Source of the DNA: Virgibacillus natechei
GTDB lineage: Bacteria; Bacillota; Bacilli; Bacillales; Amphibacillaceae
Direction: 5' to 3'
NCBI RefSeq assembly: GCF_026013645.1
Contig: NZ_CP110224.1
Coordinates: forward strand, 3,658,001 to 3,722,000
DNA: 64,000 nucleotides
Shown here: positions 15,411 through 24,104 of the stretch, in pieces
Layout: the number at the start of each line of letters is the position of its first letter
How positions within the stretch are numbered: position 1 is the stretch's first letter
Notes under the pieces: generated by a model
What the model was told of the DNA's origin: nothing
The model's input: only the letters and a program-made list of their open reading frames with translations
Database searches by the model: none
Position numbers and translations under genes: made by a program

Positions 15411-15474
15411 ATAAAAACACCTCCACTCGTTTAGGTTGGCTAGAATAGGTGGTTTATATGTATCGGCCGAGACG

Positions 15475-15509
15475 TAAAAGCGCTGAGAAGACACCTCTTC
15501 CCAGCGCTC
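15475..15509 (-). terminator. Terminator of mvaS
   Basis: On the minus strand AGCGCTGGGAAGAG pairs with CTTCTCAGCGCT around a short loop and is followed by TTTT, ten bases after the mvaS stop codon. Confidence 0.7.
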
Positions 15510-15518
15510 ATCAAACGC

Positions 15519-16694
15519 TTATTTATTTCGTTTATTCACATATTGACGCTGGTCAGCTGTTATTCCTGCTAAACAAATTGTCGCTGGATCGTTGTCAATA
15601 TCCAGTTCCATGGTTGATCCATCCATTGGCAACGTATCTTCATAAGTCTCTTCATATTCGGAAACCGATACTGCTGTTCGAGATTGGAATAGTTCCGTAT
15701 GGTTATCGACGTATAAATGATCCCTATAATTTGGTTGCAGAATACCTGTAAAGAATTCCCCTACGGCTCCAGAACCATAGCTGAATAAACCGATTCTTGA
15801 ACCAGCTTTTAAATCTTCTTTGTTCTCAAGCAGGGACAGTACGCTTAAATACAAGGAACCAGTATAAATATTTCCAACAATTCTGTTATACTTGGCGCTA
15901 AATGTATAGTTTTCTTCTAGACGCTCTTTGTCATTATCTGAACCTTCATCCCAAATCGTTCGTAAGGCTTTGAGCCCCATTTTTGTATATGGTAAATGGT
16001 AACAAATGGCATCAAAATCTTTTAGCCCCAGACCTGACTTCTCTTTGAATTGGCCCCATACTTTTGAAAAGAATGCAATGTACTGTTCATTTGATAATTT
16101 TCCGTCAACAAACGCTTTATCCGAATAGACTGGACGCCAAAAGTCCATAATATCAGAGGTGAAATAGGCACTTTTATCTTCCAACGCCATAATAGTAGGA
16201 TCTGCACTCATCAATAATGCAACCGCTCCTGCTCCTTGCGTTGCTTCCCCCGAGGTATTCAAGCCATATCTCGCAATATCCGAACCTAATACCAATACCT
16301 TACTTTCTGGATTCAATGCAATATGACCTTTTGCCATTTGAATACCTGCAGTGGCTCCATAACAAGCCTGCTTCACCTCAATGGTCCGAGCTTGTGGGTT
16401 CAATCCTAATAATTCGTGGACATAAACCCCTGCAGATTTAGAACTATCGACGCCTGTCTCTGTTCCAAAAATAACAAAGTCAATCTTGTCCTTATCTTCT
16501 TCATCTAAAATCTCCAATGCTGCATTCGCTGCTAGCGTAACGGAATCCTGTGTGATTGGAGCAATCGCCATCTTTTCCTGACCAATACCGACCGTGAATT
16601 TTCCAGGGTCTATATCTCTTGCTACAGCTAATTCGTTCATATCAACATATAGATGTGGTGTATAAAATCCTATCTTATCAATTCCAATTTTCAA
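15519..16694 (-). CDS. mvaS: Hydroxymethylglutaryl-CoA synthase
   Basis: A 391-residue thiolase-fold enzyme, the normal length of bacterial HMG-CoA synthase, that condenses acetyl-CoA with acetoacetyl-CoA in the mevalonate route to isoprenoids. The catalytic set is present: Glu79 in FGTETGVDSS, the acyl-accepting Cys111 in VKQACYGATAG, and the histidine in CYHLPYTKMG. The C-terminal NIYTGSLYLSVLSLL and LFSYGSGAVGEFF are also typical. The start is TTG at 16694 with AGAGGA 6 bases upstream. It stands alone, with no other mevalonate gene in the window. Confidence 0.92.
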   Translation of the reverse strand: MKIGIDKIGFYTPHLYVDMNELAVARDIDPGKFTVGIGQEKMAIAPITQDSVTLAANAALEILDEEDKDKIDFVIFGTETGVDSSKSAGVYVHELLGLNPQARTIEVKQACYGATAGIQMAKGHIALNPESKVLVLGSDIARYGLNTSGEATQGAGAVALLMSADPTIMALEDKSAYFTSDIMDFWRPVYSDKAFVDGKLSNEQYIAFFSKVWGQFKEKSGLGLKDFDAICYHLPYTKMGLKALRTIWDEGSDNDKERLEENYTFSAKYNRIVGNIYTGSLYLSVLSLLENKEDLKAGSRIGLFSYGSGAVGEFFTGILQPNYRDHLYVDNHTELFQSRTAVSVSEYEETYEDTLPMDGSTMELDIDNDPATICLAGITADQRQYVNKRNK

Positions 16695-16748
16695 CGTTAT
16701 TCCTCTTTTCTCACCATATATTTTACATATGCACAGCGAATTCATTCC

Positions 16749-16895
16749 TTAGAAAACTTGGCTTTTGTTAAAGGGATTCTTAAAAAGCGTTCTTCGCTTT
16801 GTTAGAATCTCTTATGCTTTGGAGTGCAAGCCTTTATGGCACAGGCCTTAATTGCACTTATGCAGTTAAGAAAGTAGTTATACTTTCTTAACTGC
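16749..16895. repeat. Dispersed repeat R4, copy 1 (long form)
   Basis: Starts TTAGAAAACTTGGC and ends in a hairpin GCAGTTAAGAAAGT...ACTTTCTTAACTGC. Compared with copy 3 (50856-50940) the CTTGGC/GCCAAG-type stem here carries an extra stem-loop insert. It fills the 470-base gap upstream of mvaS; the rest of that gap is AT-rich with no other clear feature. Confidence 0.6.
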
Positions 16896-17023
16896 CAAAC
16901 AATACATAACTGTTTCTCACTAGGTAAAATATTGCACAAAAATACACTCAATACTATAAATGATAATATAATCTTACACTAAAAACAATTAAGAGAAAGC
17001 AAAAGTGGTTTGTTTTTAGGATA

Positions 17024-17076
17024 TTAGAAAACTTGGCTTATCGCCAAGCTTTTGACGTTAGCCTTAGTTGCAATAG
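17024..17076. repeat. Dispersed repeat R4, copy 2 (partial)
   Basis: TTAGAAAACTTGGC, a TTATC loop, GCCAAGC, then CCTTAGTTGCA as in copy 3; it lacks the right-hand AAGAAAGT hairpin. Confidence 0.55.
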
Positions 17077-17116
17077 GAAACCAACAGAAGCTCCTGGGTT
17101 AATTAACTTTGACAAA

Positions 17117-17160
17117 TAAGAAACAAGCATCTGCTTTTTAGTAGATGCTTGTTTCTTTTA
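17117..17160. terminator. Bidirectional terminator
   Basis: A 17-bp near-perfect stem AAGAAACAAGCATCTGC / GTAGATGCTTGTTTCTT with a six-base loop, ending in TTTT, just beyond the stop codon of the 17167-17541 gene. Confidence 0.75.
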
Positions 17161-17166
17161 ACCAAT

Positions 17167-17541
17167 TCAGTCTTCATTTTGACTTAACTGTTTTCTGAGC
17201 TGCTTGTTTTCCTCTTCTAACCTGTCCATGTACGCACGCTGCTCGTTTGCCTTGAGGGCGTCCTCAGCCCCAACTTTAGTTATAAATCCATAGATGAGAA
17301 AAACAAGCGGAAGCCACGTAAGAACACTCCATTCAAAGAAAAAAGAAAAAGGAAACACAATAATAGCAAGTATATAATAAACCTTAGACTGACCAATATC
17401 GATGGACCAAACGTCTGTATAAGCGTTTCGTTTGTACGCCAAAATGTAAAAAATATGTTTAACAATAGCGATGAACAAAATAATATAAGTACTTAAAACA
17501 ACGAAATGAACCACTGTAGACAACCAATGTTTCAGCCCCAA
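17167..17541 (-). CDS. Hypothetical membrane protein with C-terminal coiled coil
   Basis: A 124-residue protein: three hydrophobic helices (about residues 8-33, 51-68 and 70-86) followed by a charged amphipathic stretch, MDRLEEENKQLRKQLSQ, that should form a coiled coil in the cytosol. No family recognised. The upstream region has no strong ribosome binding site that I can point to, so the start at 17541 is tentative. It ends at a strong hairpin terminator. Confidence 0.55.
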   Translation of the reverse strand: MGLKHWLSTVVHFVVLSTYIILFIAIVKHIFYILAYKRNAYTDVWSIDIGQSKVYYILAIIVFPFSFFFEWSVLTWLPLVFLIYGFITKVGAEDALKANEQRAYMDRLEEENKQLRKQLSQNED

Positions 17542-17967
17542 ACCGTTTTATTCGTTTGATGCCTTACATCCTAAGAAAGAGAAGTTGAATGAATAAAAAC
17601 AAATAGGTCCGCTCTTTTTTTAATTTCTTTCTATAATCCGTTCACGCTTGCATTTTCTACAGTAATTGGAAGGAATTCGATAGGGGAAGAGGTCCAAGGA
17701 TGAAGTTGGTTTAATGAGAATGGTGCGTCCAAATTTTGCCCCAAAGGATATGGCGAGCACTAAAGGTATCAGCTAAAAAGATTCGCCCCGTACAAAAAGA
17801 AGTGCTATCTTACTCGATTATAAGTGGCTTGAAAGAACAAAGAAATTGCAACCTTCCTAGATACTGCCATAGATGCTGCCAAATAAAGGTTCTTATACAA
17901 AAGCCCGCAATGGACAATATAAAGAAAATACGACGCGTCTACTATTTTTCAAGAGGAGAGATATAAA
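17542..17967. other. 426-base gap with no recognised content
   Basis: Upstream region of the aspartase-family gene. Several short frames are open, including one with 76 codons from 17736, but none has a ribosome binding site or recognisable protein. AAGAGGAGAG directly before 17968 is the binding site for the downstream gene. It may hold that gene's promoter and a long leader. Confidence 0.4.
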
Positions 17968-19353
17968 ATGAACTCTGCTACGCAATATCGTACCGAAAAA
18001 GATCCAATGGGACGAATTTTAGTTCCTAAGACAGCTTATTATGGGCCTCAAACGCAGCGTGCTGTAGAAAATTTCCAGATTAGTGGGTTGCGCCTACCAC
18101 GATCGTTTATTAAAGCACAGGGGATAATAAAGGCTTCCGCTGCAACCGCCAACATGAATCTCGGAATGCTCGAGCGTGATATAGGACAAGCCATTGTACA
18201 AGCTTCTGAGGAAGTCATAGAAGGAAAATGGGATAATCATTTTGTAGTTGATGTGTATCAAGCCGGAGCAGGAACATCACAGAACATGAATGCCAATGAG
18301 GTCATAGCAAATCGAGCGTCCGAAATTTTAACTGGTTCATTAGAATCTTATAAAGTACATGCTAACGACCATGTAAATATGGCGCAATCAACCAATGATA
18401 CCTTTCCTGCCGCTATTCATATCGCAGCTTTGGAAAACATGGAGCACAGACTTCTTCCAGCTATCTCCAACTTACAAAAAGAACTAGAAAGAAAGTCAGA
18501 AGCGTTTATGCCTATTTTGAAAAGTGGCCGAACCCACTTACACGATGCTGTTCCAATCCGATTGGGACAAGAATTCGCAGGGTATGCGCAAACAATAGAA
18601 TCTGTATATCATCAGATCGAAGCAACCCTTGATCCATTTTATGAAATTGGTTTAGGTGGAAATGCAATTGGTACGATTATCAACACGCATCCTGATTATC
18701 CACAAACAGTGATTGCAGAAATTGCAAATCGCACAAATTTCCCTTTCCGCCAACCAGCAAGCATGTTCAGCTATATGCAAAACAGAAATGCTCCGATTCG
18801 TTCCATACTAGCATTAAAAGAACTTGCCGTTCATTTAATAAAAATCACAAGTGACTTGCGTTTGCTGGCCTCAGGCCCCAGAACAGGAATTACAGAAATC
18901 TCACTACCGAATGCTCAACCTGGCTCAACGATTATGCCTGGTAAAGTAAATCCAGCTATCTTAGAGATGACGCATATGGTATGTTGCCAAATCATTGGGT
19001 ACGAAGAAGCAATAGCTACAGCAGGAATGGCTAGCCAATTGGAAATTAATGTGATGTCTCCAGTAATCGCTCATACCTTGCTGGAATCAATTGAAATCCT
19101 ATCCAACGCTATCCCGACGCTTACCACAAAATGCGTCAGCGGCATAGAGGCAAACGAAGTAATCTGCAAGGATTGGATGGAATCAAGTCTGTCTGTGGTC
19201 ACGGGCTTAAGTCCACTTTTTGGATACGATTTAGCTTCAGACATTGGCGGAGCAGCAGACGATAAAGATATAACCATAGAACAAGAGCTTGAAGAAAGAG
19301 GGTTACTAACAGAAGATGTGAGAAATCTAATTGACCCTAGAGGAATGGTTTAA
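17968..19353 (+). CDS. Aspartate ammonia-lyase/fumarase family lyase (aspartase-like)
   Basis: A 461-residue homotetrameric-type lyase. The superfamily signature appears as GSTIMPGKVNPAI, whose loop carries the catalytic serine; HVNMAQSTNDTFPAA and GRTHLHDAVPIRLGQEF form the other conserved regions. VDVYQAGAGTSQNMNANEV is closer to aspartases than to the VxWQTGSGTQSNMN of fumarases as I recall them, while NDTFPAAIHIA leans to fumarase, so aspartate deamination to fumarate is the favoured but not proven reaction. AAGAGGAGAG precedes the ATG. Apparently monocistronic. Confidence 0.75.
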   Translation: MNSATQYRTEKDPMGRILVPKTAYYGPQTQRAVENFQISGLRLPRSFIKAQGIIKASAATANMNLGMLERDIGQAIVQASEEVIEGKWDNHFVVDVYQAGAGTSQNMNANEVIANRASEILTGSLESYKVHANDHVNMAQSTNDTFPAAIHIAALENMEHRLLPAISNLQKELERKSEAFMPILKSGRTHLHDAVPIRLGQEFAGYAQTIESVYHQIEATLDPFYEIGLGGNAIGTIINTHPDYPQTVIAEIANRTNFPFRQPASMFSYMQNRNAPIRSILALKELAVHLIKITSDLRLLASGPRTGITEISLPNAQPGSTIMPGKVNPAILEMTHMVCCQIIGYEEAIATAGMASQLEINVMSPVIAHTLLESIEILSNAIPTLTTKCVSGIEANEVICKDWMESSLSVVTGLSPLFGYDLASDIGGAADDKDITIEQELEERGLLTEDVRNLIDPRGMV

Positions 19354-19493
19354 TACGGATTAACCTCCATGAAATAACACCCCCAGAATTTTGTTTTGTT
19401 TCGATTGTAGTTGTAAGGAAAGGTGACAGTTTGTAAGGATTCTTTCACCTGACTTTTATCGCAATAGAAACCAAAACATGGAGGGAATAATGT

Positions 19494-20282
19494 ATGAAAC
19501 TTTATTTAGATCCAGGGCACGGCGGCACAGACCCAGGGGGACAAGGTAATGGAATGAAGGAAAAAGATATTGTTTTGGATATCGCACGTCGAATACGCAA
19601 GCTTTTGAATCAAGATTATGAAAACGTTGAAATTAGGATGAGTCGTACAGATGACAGCAGTAAATCCTTATCTCAACGGACAGACGAGGCTAACTCTTGG
19701 GGTGCGGATTATTTTTTATCTATTCATTGTAATGCTTTCAATGGTTCTGCTCAAGGATATGAGGACTATATCCACAGCAGCTTGTCCGATTCCTCTCAGA
19801 CTGCTGATTTTCAGGCTATTATGCACAATGAAATCACAGAAATAAATCAATTGAGCAACCGAGGAAAGAAAAAGGCAAATTTTCATGTTCTACGCGAAAC
19901 TTCCATGTCGGCACTTTTAACAGAAAATGGATTTATTGATAACGAGAATGATGCTGCATTATTGATGAATCCGTCATGGCGTCAGGAAGTAGCTAAGGGG
20001 CATGTATTTGGTTTGGCAAGCGCTTTTAACCTAGAGCGTAATTCGGATGATTCTCCCGCAATTTTCAAGGTGATTGCTGGTTCTTTTAAATCAAAAGATA
20101 ACGCAGAAAACCGCGTATATTTCCTGCAAACGAAAGACATCGATGCATTTGTACATGCTGCTTCTCGTGAGCAATGGTATCGTGTTCAAGCAGGAGCATT
20201 CTCAACACTTGAAAATGCAAAAAGACATGTCACGACACTTCAAAACATCGGGATAGAAGACGCTTATGTTAGCACGGATTAA
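19494..20282 (+). CDS. cwlC: N-acetylmuramoyl-L-alanine amidase, CwlC type, with SPOR domain
   Basis: A 262-residue amidase that starts directly with its catalytic domain and has no signal peptide, as in B. subtilis CwlC, which is made in the mother cell and lyses it to release the spore. Amidase_3 residues 1-180: zinc ligands in LDPGHGG, EKDIVLDIA and FLSIHCNAF, catalytic Glu in LLTENGFIDN, with NFHVLRETSMSALLTENGF very close to CwlC. Residues about 190-262 form a SPOR peptidoglycan-binding repeat pair (FKVIAGSFKSKDNAE, YRVQAGAFSTLENAK). GGAGGG precedes the ATG. Expression late in sporulation from a sigma-K promoter is expected from the family, not seen here. Confidence 0.9.
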   Translation: MKLYLDPGHGGTDPGGQGNGMKEKDIVLDIARRIRKLLNQDYENVEIRMSRTDDSSKSLSQRTDEANSWGADYFLSIHCNAFNGSAQGYEDYIHSSLSDSSQTADFQAIMHNEITEINQLSNRGKKKANFHVLRETSMSALLTENGFIDNENDAALLMNPSWRQEVAKGHVFGLASAFNLERNSDDSPAIFKVIAGSFKSKDNAENRVYFLQTKDIDAFVHAASREQWYRVQAGAFSTLENAKRHVTTLQNIGIEDAYVSTD

Positions 20283-20365
20283 TACGATTTTCCTCTGAAT
20301 AGTTACAGAATAGATGTATACGGATAGAGATTCTGTAAATTATAAACCTAAAGGAGGAGTATTAA

Positions 20366-20824
20366 TTGAATCATTTTAGATTATTCGCCGTTAAGTTTAT
20401 TGGATCCTTGCTCTTATTGTATCTAATACTCAGTTTTGGTTACGGCGTGACCTTTGGTAGCGTCTTTCTCATCACATTAGTACTAAGTCTCAGTTATATT
20501 GGTGATGCCTTTCTATTGCCTCGATTAAATAATACGCTTGGAACCATTGGCGATTTTGTATTTGCCTTTCTGGTCATTTATTTTATGGGTGTCGGGCTCA
20601 CAACTGGAATGGAATGGTTTACGGCTTCATTAATTGCTGCGATTGGAATAGGCGTATTTGAATATTTCTTTCATAAATATGTTCAAAACGAATTCGATGA
20701 TGCGCATAAAAATGAAAGAACACCAAATCGTAACCTTGAAGCACAAACAGAAGCTTCTAAAGAGACACACCCTTTTAACTCCGAGTATCTAGATGTAGAC
20801 CCAGAAGATTTCGACAGAAGGTAA
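20366..20824 (+). CDS. DUF2512 (YndM-like) membrane protein
   Basis: A 152-residue protein with four hydrophobic helices within the first 105 residues (from about 10, 32, 58 and 82) and a hydrophilic tail of about 45 residues rich in Asp, Glu and Asn. The pattern SYIGDAFLLPRLNN and GEF-type loop around TIGDFVFAFLVIY fits the YndM/DUF2512 family found in spore-formers; function is unknown. The start is TTG, with AAGGAGGAG 6 bases upstream. Repeat R2 copy 3 begins directly after its stop codon. Confidence 0.75.
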   Translation: MNHFRLFAVKFIGSLLLLYLILSFGYGVTFGSVFLITLVLSLSYIGDAFLLPRLNNTLGTIGDFVFAFLVIYFMGVGLTTGMEWFTASLIAAIGIGVFEYFFHKYVQNEFDDAHKNERTPNRNLEAQTEASKETHPFNSEYLDVDPEDFDRR

Positions 20825-20825
20825 G

Positions 20826-21282
20826 AACAAAAGCGCAAGCGCCCGTTTAGCAACGTACGGACTGCGCCCGCGCATCGCGGGTGGTTCAACGTTGCCACGC
20901 AAAGTGGCGGTTTTAGTTGAACTTCCACTCCGCAATGAGATTAGATGAACTTGACTTATCGCCAGTAGTGGCGAAAGTCAAAGTGAATCTTATGCTTGGA
21001 AAGCGAAAAGGAAACATGCCCCTTCATAGGGGTATGCCGACGCCTGAGCGCAAGCCCGGTTTTAGTCGGCCTTCCTTAAGCCTAGTGAGCCGATGTTGAC
21101 TTTCACCACAAGGGTATAAGTGCGACTTTACTTCTGCCTACGCCTGCCGGCTTGGCAATCAGTAAGTCTTCTTTATCGTACGGAGGTGAAGGAAGTCGCG
21201 CTAGTTGCTGGGCGCTGGAGCTGGACGTAGCTACTCCAGTATATAAGTTATCCCCAGCGTTTAAATTCTATAGTTTCCTATG
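20826..21282. repeat. Modular repeat R2, copy 3 (longest form)
   Basis: Begins two bases after the stop codon of the DUF2512 gene. It shares both ends with copies 1 and 2 but has two nested modules: one (about 20866-20930) like that of copy 2, and a second, 21012-21080, with a CCCC/GGGG hairpin, a GCCGAC/GTCGGC stem, a GCAA loop and TTTTA, which copy 2 lacks and which reappears in the unrelated repeat R3 at 49588-49650. The right end carries the common CTGGA...TCCAG hairpin. Confidence 0.75.
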
Positions 21283-21289
21283 TCATCAG

Positions 21290-21330
21290 AGAAGCCTGTA
21301 TCACATATACGTTGATACAGGTTTCTTTCA
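21290..21330. terminator. Terminator of the LrgAB operon
   Basis: GAAGCCTGTATCA pairs with TGATACAGGTTTC around a nine-base loop; it lies just beyond the lrgB stop codon, beside repeat R2. Confidence 0.65.
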
Positions 21331-21335
21331 TATCC

Positions 21336-22025
21336 TTACATCAACAACATCACGAGCCACGGTGCAATAATCGAGACCGTTACTGCACTTACCACCATGG
21401 CGATCGTGCTCACCGAACCTTCCAGGTGACTGCGCTCTATTGCTGATGCTGTTCCAATTCCGTGACTAGCACTTCCTAAGCCAACACCTCGCCCAAGGTA
21501 GTGCGTAATTCCGCAATACTTGAAAACAAATGAACTAACAAAGACCCCACCGATACCAGCAATCATAACAAATATAGCAGCCAGTGATTCTGATCCCTCT
21601 AACGTACCTGAAATGTCCATCGCTACCGGGGTAGTTGCATTTTTGGGTGTCAGTGAGTAAATGATTTCTTCTTCAAACCCCGCCCACTTTGCAAGTAACA
21701 CACCTGTAGAGACGCCTACAACTGCTCCGACACTCGTTCCACTGAGAATTGGCACCGTTAACTTCTTCAATGTTTCGTAATGCCGATAAAGCGGATAAGC
21801 TAATGCTACTACCGCAGGGCCAAGCAATTGATTGATCCAATCGCCGCCAATCATGTATGTTTCATAAGGTATATTAAAGATAAGTAAAATCACCACAATG
21901 ACAATTGTTCCTGTAATAGCCGGCATCGTAAACGTATATCCCCATTTTATATGTAGGAGTCGTAATACGAGATAAATAGATACCGTACCACCAATTGCCG
22001 CTAATCCAATTAGAAAATCAATCAT
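21336..22025 (-). CDS. lrgB: LrgB/CidB family membrane protein (antiholin-like)
   Basis: A 229-residue polytopic membrane protein with seven or so helices. PAVVALAYPLYRH, SLTPKNATTPVAMDISG and SHGIGTASAIE are hallmarks of LrgB/CidB/YohK. In Staphylococcus these proteins modulate murein hydrolase export and cell death; related plant and bacterial members transport glycolate or pyruvate, so either role is possible here. Its start overlaps the end of lrgA by 8 bases, so the two are translationally coupled. Confidence 0.87.
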   Translation of the reverse strand: MIDFLIGLAAIGGTVSIYLVLRLLHIKWGYTFTMPAITGTIVIVVILLIFNIPYETYMIGGDWINQLLGPAVVALAYPLYRHYETLKKLTVPILSGTSVGAVVGVSTGVLLAKWAGFEEEIIYSLTPKNATTPVAMDISGTLEGSESLAAIFVMIAGIGGVFVSSFVFKYCGITHYLGRGVGLGSASHGIGTASAIERSHLEGSVSTIAMVVSAVTVSIIAPWLVMLLM

Positions 22026-22389
22026 GGTCCAACTCCTTCGTGCGAACGAGCAACTGCGTAATATAACCTGACGTAGCCATGACCATCATTGTACTCACCA
22101 AAGCAATAATAACAAGCAGAAATCCCCAACCAGCAAACAAATAAAAATAATTGATGATCCCAACCGTGACAGGGATGTAAAACAATGTTAAGTGATTGAT
22201 AAAAAATCGCGCACCTTCCTCAACCCACGTGACCTTTACTATCCCAGTCATCAATAAAATAAAAAGGAGAACCATTCCAATCACACTTCCAGGTATTAAA
22301 AGATCAAACGCACGCTGTATCCAACTACCTAGTTCATAAATGACGTATAATACTGCGATATGAATTATTGCCTTCATGACCTTAAGCAT
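22018..22389 (-). CDS. lrgA: LrgA/CidA family holin-like membrane protein
   Basis: A 123-residue protein with four membrane helices and the LrgA signature LLIPGSVIGMVLLFILLM (about residues 28-45), followed by EEGARFFINHLTLFYIPVTVGI. Such proteins form the small, holin-like partner of LrgB. ATG at 22389 has GGAGTG 6 bases upstream; the GTG at 22398 is part of that binding site. No LytSR-type regulator is adjacent. Regulation cannot be read from the sequence. Confidence 0.87.
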   Translation of the reverse strand: MLKVMKAIIHIAVLYVIYELGSWIQRAFDLLIPGSVIGMVLLFILLMTGIVKVTWVEEGARFFINHLTLFYIPVTVGIINYFYLFAGWGFLLVIIALVSTMMVMATSGYITQLLVRTKELDHD

Positions 22390-22526
22390 ATAAATCACTC
22401 CAATACATGCAACAATTATAGCAAAGATTGGGTTTGTCTGAGGAGAAATCGCGAAAAAGATTTTTAAGATGAAGAAAACCGAACAGTATGAGGAGATACT
22501 GTTCGGCAGGTAAGGTAACTACTATT

Positions 22527-22890
22527 TTATGCAACAGTTGACATTCTTTTCTTATTTTTCATTGCAACTATCAATAGTACAATAATGATTCCTATTCCAT
22601 CCGTAATGGTCTCCGGTATAATCAGCATGAACGCTCCAGCACCTAGGGTTTCGTGAGACAGCATGTAAATTCGTCTTAAGGAAGCCTTCTAAGGCTGAGC
22701 TAAGTCCAATAATTCCGACCAGAGACGTAATAGCAATTATAATTATTTCCATCACCGGTGAGAATTCCGTCGCAGTAACCGCTATATCTGTTGTATCGAT
22801 CATTAACATAGCCGCATTGTAAACAAATAGATATGGAATGAAAAATCCTGCCCAATGATAATTTTAATGCATCGAAACTCCTTGGTATAA
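22527..22890 (-). pseudogene. Remnant of a fused TRAP transporter permease (TAXI-associated type)
   Basis: Three reading frames on the minus strand together give the C-terminus of a TRAP permease: SFDALKLSLG, then after a frameshift near 22847 GFFIPYLFVYNAAMLMID and a membrane segment ending LSSALEGFLKTNL, then after another shift near 22672 GAGAFMLIIPETITDGIGI and a stop at 22527. The N-terminal several hundred residues are absent. This is a decayed fragment, with no intact transporter nearby. The remaining gap to 23058 shows nothing else. Confidence 0.7.
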
Positions 22891-23058
22891 AGGTGCTACA
22901 AGTCCTTCCTTTATTGCTTCTAAGGAAATGTCAGTAGCTTTCTGTTGTTAATACTTCAAACCATCCAATTTATCGAGAAACATTTCTTTAATTGAAAAAC
23001 ACTTTTATAACTTCCTTCCACTAATTGATTTAATTCTAAAAATGAAGGTTATTTGAGT

Positions 23059-24093
23059 TTAAATAGTAACAACTTTATTGGTTTCTGCCGCTTCCATCAC
23101 GCCCAGGATCACTTTTAACGAAAGTAACGCATCCTGTCCAGACACAATTGGTTCTGTATCAAGACGTACACAATCAATAAAAGCATCGATTACACCTGTG
23201 TTTGTCTGGGAATCGTTCGTTTGGATCGATTCCAATTTATAGTTAATCTGTTCACCATCTTTGGTGAACACTTCTAATTGATAAGTAGAATTATGATAGA
23301 TTTTTAGTATACCCTTTTCACAGTAGATAATCGTGCTATTGTCTTCTTGACCGTAATAGGTCCATGAAAAGGAAGCTGTACCTAGGCGCCCTTGATTGGT
23401 CTTTAAACTACAGACAACGTTATCGCATACTTCTATAGGTTCACCATTTTCATCAACTTTGTCTAAAGCCGCTTGAAAGGCACTTACTTGCTCAATCTGA
23501 TCATCTAATAAATAATGTATTAGATCCAACTTATGAATACCCAAATCACCAACTACACCAAATCCTGACCTATCTTTCTTAAAGAACCATGTTGAATTTG
23601 TTTTATTCACCCCCCAATACTCTGGCCCCTGATGACCAAAAGTGGTTTGAAACGTGAGCACATTTCCAAGTTCTTTATTTTCAATTATTTCCTTCGCTTT
23701 TTGATGCGCACGGGTGAATCGCTGATTATGATCAACCATTAATTTTCTGCCTGATTCCTTTTGTGCATCCACTACTTGATTTGCGTGTTCAATCGTCAAT
23801 GATATAGGCTTTTCGCACAAGACATGCTTTCCACTTTTCAATGCCTTCGTTGAAAATAGGTGATGGTTTTCATTTGATGAACAATCACTGATAACCTCAA
23901 TTTCCGGATCAGCCAATAATTTATCAACACTTTTTGCCACGCTTCCACCAAATAGAGTTGCCAGTTCTTCTGCCCGTTCTAAATTCCTGTCATAAAAAAC
24001 AATTTCACTCACATATGGATTCGCTCTATATTCGGGTGCATGGCGAAACTTGGCGATAGACCCACATCCGATGATACCAGCTTTTATATCCAA
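23059..24093 (-). CDS. Gfo/Idh/MocA family oxidoreductase
   Basis: A 344-residue NAD(P)-dependent sugar or polyol dehydrogenase. Residues 1-120 are a Rossmann domain (AGIIGCGSIAKFRHAP with GxGxxA; HVLCEKPISLT with the EKP motif), and the rest is the beta-sheet substrate domain with GDLGIHKLDLIHYL, where the catalytic D-x-x-x-H occurs. Substrate is probably the sugar imported by the ABC transporter whose permease gene ends 11 bases upstream. Last gene of the LacI-controlled operon. Confidence 0.87.
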   Translation of the reverse strand: MDIKAGIIGCGSIAKFRHAPEYRANPYVSEIVFYDRNLERAEELATLFGGSVAKSVDKLLADPEIEVISDCSSNENHHLFSTKALKSGKHVLCEKPISLTIEHANQVVDAQKESGRKLMVDHNQRFTRAHQKAKEIIENKELGNVLTFQTTFGHQGPEYWGVNKTNSTWFFKKDRSGFGVVGDLGIHKLDLIHYLLDDQIEQVSAFQAALDKVDENGEPIEVCDNVVCSLKTNQGRLGTASFSWTYYGQEDNSTIIYCEKGILKIYHNSTYQLEVFTKDGEQINYKLESIQTNDSQTNTGVIDAFIDCVRLDTEPIVSGQDALLSLKVILGVMEAAETNKVVTI

Positions 24094-24104
24094 TTAGACC
24101 CCTC

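Noticed and set aside
17736..17966. 76-codon plus-strand frame before the aspartase-like gene
   Set aside because: No binding site and no protein-like composition; kept as an unexplained gap.
20683..20928. Minus-strand frame of 81 codons resembling the one at 2335-2565
   Set aside because: The resemblance comes from R2; the rest overlaps the DUF2512 gene antisense.
22477..22504. Perfect 11-bp hairpin CCGAACAGTAT / ATACTGTTCGG
   Set aside because: No T-run on either strand, so not called as a terminator; too isolated to call a regulatory site.
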